From the NCBI GenBank assembly GCA_036226585.1, contig CP108997.1, positions 4,402,001 to 4,466,000 of the forward strand: DNA of 64,000 nt. The letters are read 5' to 3'. Shown piece by piece: positions 62,310 through 64,000 of the stretch (its first letter is position 1; every line of letters begins with the position of its first letter). The notes under the pieces were generated by a model. It saw only the letters and a list, made by a program, of their open reading frames with translations. It ran no database searches and was not told where the DNA came from. The position numbers were made by a program, and so were the translations under genes. This DNA is from Streptomyces sp. NBC_00708. GTDB taxonomy: Bacteria; Actinomycetota; Actinomycetes; Streptomycetales; Streptomycetaceae.

Positions 62310-62331
62310 CGACGCTACGCGCGTAGCGTCG
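62310..62331. promoter_or_regulatory. 22-bp perfect palindrome before the ABC ATPase gene
   Basis: CGACGCTACGC followed directly by its exact complement, with no spacer. It lies about 20 bp before GATACG, a -10-like sequence in GCGATACGTT (62351-62360). The core CTACGCGCG is shared with the upstream BMP promoter region. It looks like a dimer operator. Confidence 0.65.
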
Positions 62332-62506
62332 GGACTGGGACCGGCCCGGCGCGATACGTTTTCCGCCGCGCCCCGTACGCCTTCCCCCACCCCACCCGCC
62401 GTACACCGCCCCACCCGCCGTCGACCGCCTTCCCGTCCTCACCGCCCCCGCCCTCCGCTCCTGTCAAGGAGAGTGCGCCATCAACGCGTCCAGCAGTCCC
62501 AACGCC

Positions 62507-64000
62507 GTGGAGCTCCGCGGTATCACCAAGCGGTTCCCCGGGGTCGTGGCCAACCACGACATCGACATCACCGTGCGCCGCGGCACCGTCCACGCCCTCG
62601 TCGGTGAGAACGGCGCCGGCAAGTCCACTCTGATGAAGATCCTGTACGGCATGCAGAAGCCGGACGAGGGCACCATCGCGGTGGACGGCGAGCAGGCCTC
62701 GTTCTCCAACCCGGGCGACGCCATCGACCGCGGCATCGGCATGGTGCACCAGCACTTCATGCTCGCCGACTACCTCACCGTCCTGGAGAACGTCGTACTC
62801 GGCTCCGAGAAGCTGTACGGCATCGGCGACCGGGCCCGCGCCAAGATCCGCGAGATCTCCGACGCGTACGGCCTCGGCGTCCGCCCGGACGCCATGGTCG
62901 AGGACCTCGGTGTCGCCGACCGCCAGCGCGTGGAGATCCTCAAGGTCCTCTACCGGGGCGCCCGCACCCTGATCCTCGACGAGCCCACCGCGGTCCTCGT
63001 GCCGCAGGAGGTCGACGCGCTCTTCGACAACCTGCGCGAGCTCAAGGCCGAGGGTCTGACCGTCATCTTCATCTCGCACAAGCTGGGCGAGGTCCTGTCG
63101 GTCGCCGACGAGATCACCGTCATCCGGCGCGGCACCACCGTCGGCACCGCCGACCCGAAGCACACCACGACCAAGCAGCTCGCCGAGCTGATGGTCGGCA
63201 GCGAGCTGCCCTCGCCGGAGACCCGCGAGTCGACGGTCACCGACACGCCCATGCTCACCGTGGACGGCGTACGGCTCACCGCGACCGACCCGGACGGCGC
63301 CGTGCGCGCCGTGCTCGACGGCATCACCTTCACCATCCACAAGGGCGAGGTCCTGGGCATCGCCGGCGTGGAGGGCAACGGCCAGTCCGAACTGGTCGAC
63401 GCCATCATGGGCATGCGCACCCTGGACGCCGGCACCCTCACCCTGGACGCCGCGGACATCTCCCGCACCCCGACGCGCAAGCGCCGCGAGGGCGGCATGG
63501 CCGTCATCCCCGAGGACCGCCACCGGCACGGTCTCCTCCTGGAAGCCCCCCTCTGGGAGAACCGCATCCTCGGCCACGTCACGGAGCGCCCCAACAGCCG
63601 GGGCGCCTTCCTCGACATCAAGGCGGCCCGCACCGACACCGAGCGGATCGTGCGCGAGTACGACGTCCGCACCCCCGGGATCGACGTCACCGCGGCCTCC
63701 CTCTCCGGCGGCAACCAGCAGAAGCTGATCGTCGGCCGCGAGATGAGCCACGCGCCCAAGCTGCTGATCGCCGCGCACCCCACCCGGGGCGTGGACGTCG
63801 GCGCGCAGGCGCAGATCTGGGACCAGATCCGCGAGGCGCGCGGCGAGGGCCTGGCGGTACTCCTGATCTCCGCCGACCTGGACGAGCTCATCGGGCTCTC
63901 CGACACCCTGCGCGTCATGTACCGCGGCCGCCTGGTCGCGGACGCCGACCCGGCGACCATCACCCCCGAGGAGCTGGGCTCGGCGATGACGGGTGCGGCC
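62507..64000 (+). CDS. ABC transporter ATP-binding protein, nucleoside type (3' end outside window)
   Basis: At least 498 residues of a double-ATPase subunit like those of sugar/nucleoside importers. First domain: Walker A GENGAGKST near residue 36, Q-loop MVHQHFML, degenerate signature VEDLGVADRQRVEILKVL, Walker B LILDEPTAVL. Second domain: GVEGNGQSEL in place of Walker A, AVIPEDRHRHG, signature SLSGGNQQK, and LLIAAHPTRGVDVG where Walker B usually reads EP. GTG 62507 gives the normal start but no ribosome site; an in-frame ATC at 62480 has AAGGAG at ideal spacing. It partners the BMP lipoprotein upstream. Confidence 0.92.
   Translation, partial: MELRGITKRFPGVVANHDIDITVRRGTVHALVGENGAGKSTLMKILYGMQKPDEGTIAVDGEQASFSNPGDAIDRGIGMVHQHFMLADYLTVLENVVLGSEKLYGIGDRARAKIREISDAYGLGVRPDAMVEDLGVADRQRVEILKVLYRGARTLILDEPTAVLVPQEVDALFDNLRELKAEGLTVIFISHKLGEVLSVADEITVIRRGTTVGTADPKHTTTKQLAELMVGSELPSPETRESTVTDTPMLTVDGVRLTATDPDGAVRAVLDGITFTIHKGEVLGIAGVEGNGQSELVDAIMGMRTLDAGTLTLDAADISRTPTRKRREGGMAVIPEDRHRHGLLLEAPLWENRILGHVTERPNSRGAFLDIKAARTDTERIVREYDVRTPGIDVTAASLSGGNQQKLIVGREMSHAPKLLIAAHPTRGVDVGAQAQIWDQIREARGEGLAVLLISADLDELIGLSDTLRVMYRGRLVADADPATITPEELGSAMTGAA

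Overview
The window is chromosomal DNA of a Streptomyces or a very close relative. It has very high GC, strong third-position GC bias, many GTG starts, several apparently leaderless genes and long GC-rich hairpin terminators. From memory, the gene order (sucCD, purNH, folD, mdh, rocD, trpS, a D-Ala-D-Ala carboxypeptidase, sdhCDAB, a cell-wall sugar cluster, then a BMP-type ABC transporter) matches the conserved core of the Streptomyces coelicolor chromosome. I see no tRNA, rRNA, CRISPR array, insertion sequence, integrase or prophage.

Layout. 1-2365: end of a DUF5682 / von Willebrand factor A operon. 2555-4642: succinyl-CoA ligase sucCD. 4744-8884: an odd HTH/sigma-like membrane protein, a DUF6350 multi-pass membrane protein and a disordered membrane protein. 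9215-15314: purNH, an RDD protein, folD, a DUF3017 protein and malate dehydrogenase. 15374-21208: small-molecule metabolism (PEP-mutase-like, AhpD-like, MocR regulator, ornithine aminotransferase), trpS and a 2'-5' RNA ligase-like protein. 21227-25708: a DprE1/DprE2-like pair, a YihY protein and a D,D-carboxypeptidase. 25830-32636: membrane and transport genes with TetR and MarR regulators. 32784-36204: sdhCDAB, transcribed leftwards. 36448-47490: an OHCU-decarboxylase-like protein, a GH20 lipoprotein, a NUDIX protein, an ECF sigma factor with a membrane partner, an L,D-transpeptidase, a LysE exporter and a TetR/monooxygenase pair.

47519-58215 is the most distinctive block: two divergent operons for a nonulosonic-acid cell-wall polymer. 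The left arm has a GT2 transferase, a polysialyltransferase-like protein, a YfhO membrane protein and a methyltransferase. The right arm has a DUF6716 transferase, a fused CMP-sugar synthetase/HAD phosphatase, a NeuB-like synthase without the usual C-terminal domain, and a sialyltransferase-like protein. The set fits teichulosonic (Kdn-type) acid synthesis, known from Streptomyces walls. 58228-64000 holds an M48 protease, an M20 amidohydrolase and the first two genes of a BMP-family (probably nucleoside) ABC transporter; the ATPase runs off the window.

Three citrate-cycle loci (sucCD, mdh, sdhCDAB) and the purine/one-carbon genes are housekeeping. Local control is visible as inverted repeats: three helically phased sites between the MarR and MFS genes, TetR sites over the monooxygenase start, a 28-bp inverted repeat at the LysE gene start, and a palindrome whose core recurs at both promoters of the BMP transporter.
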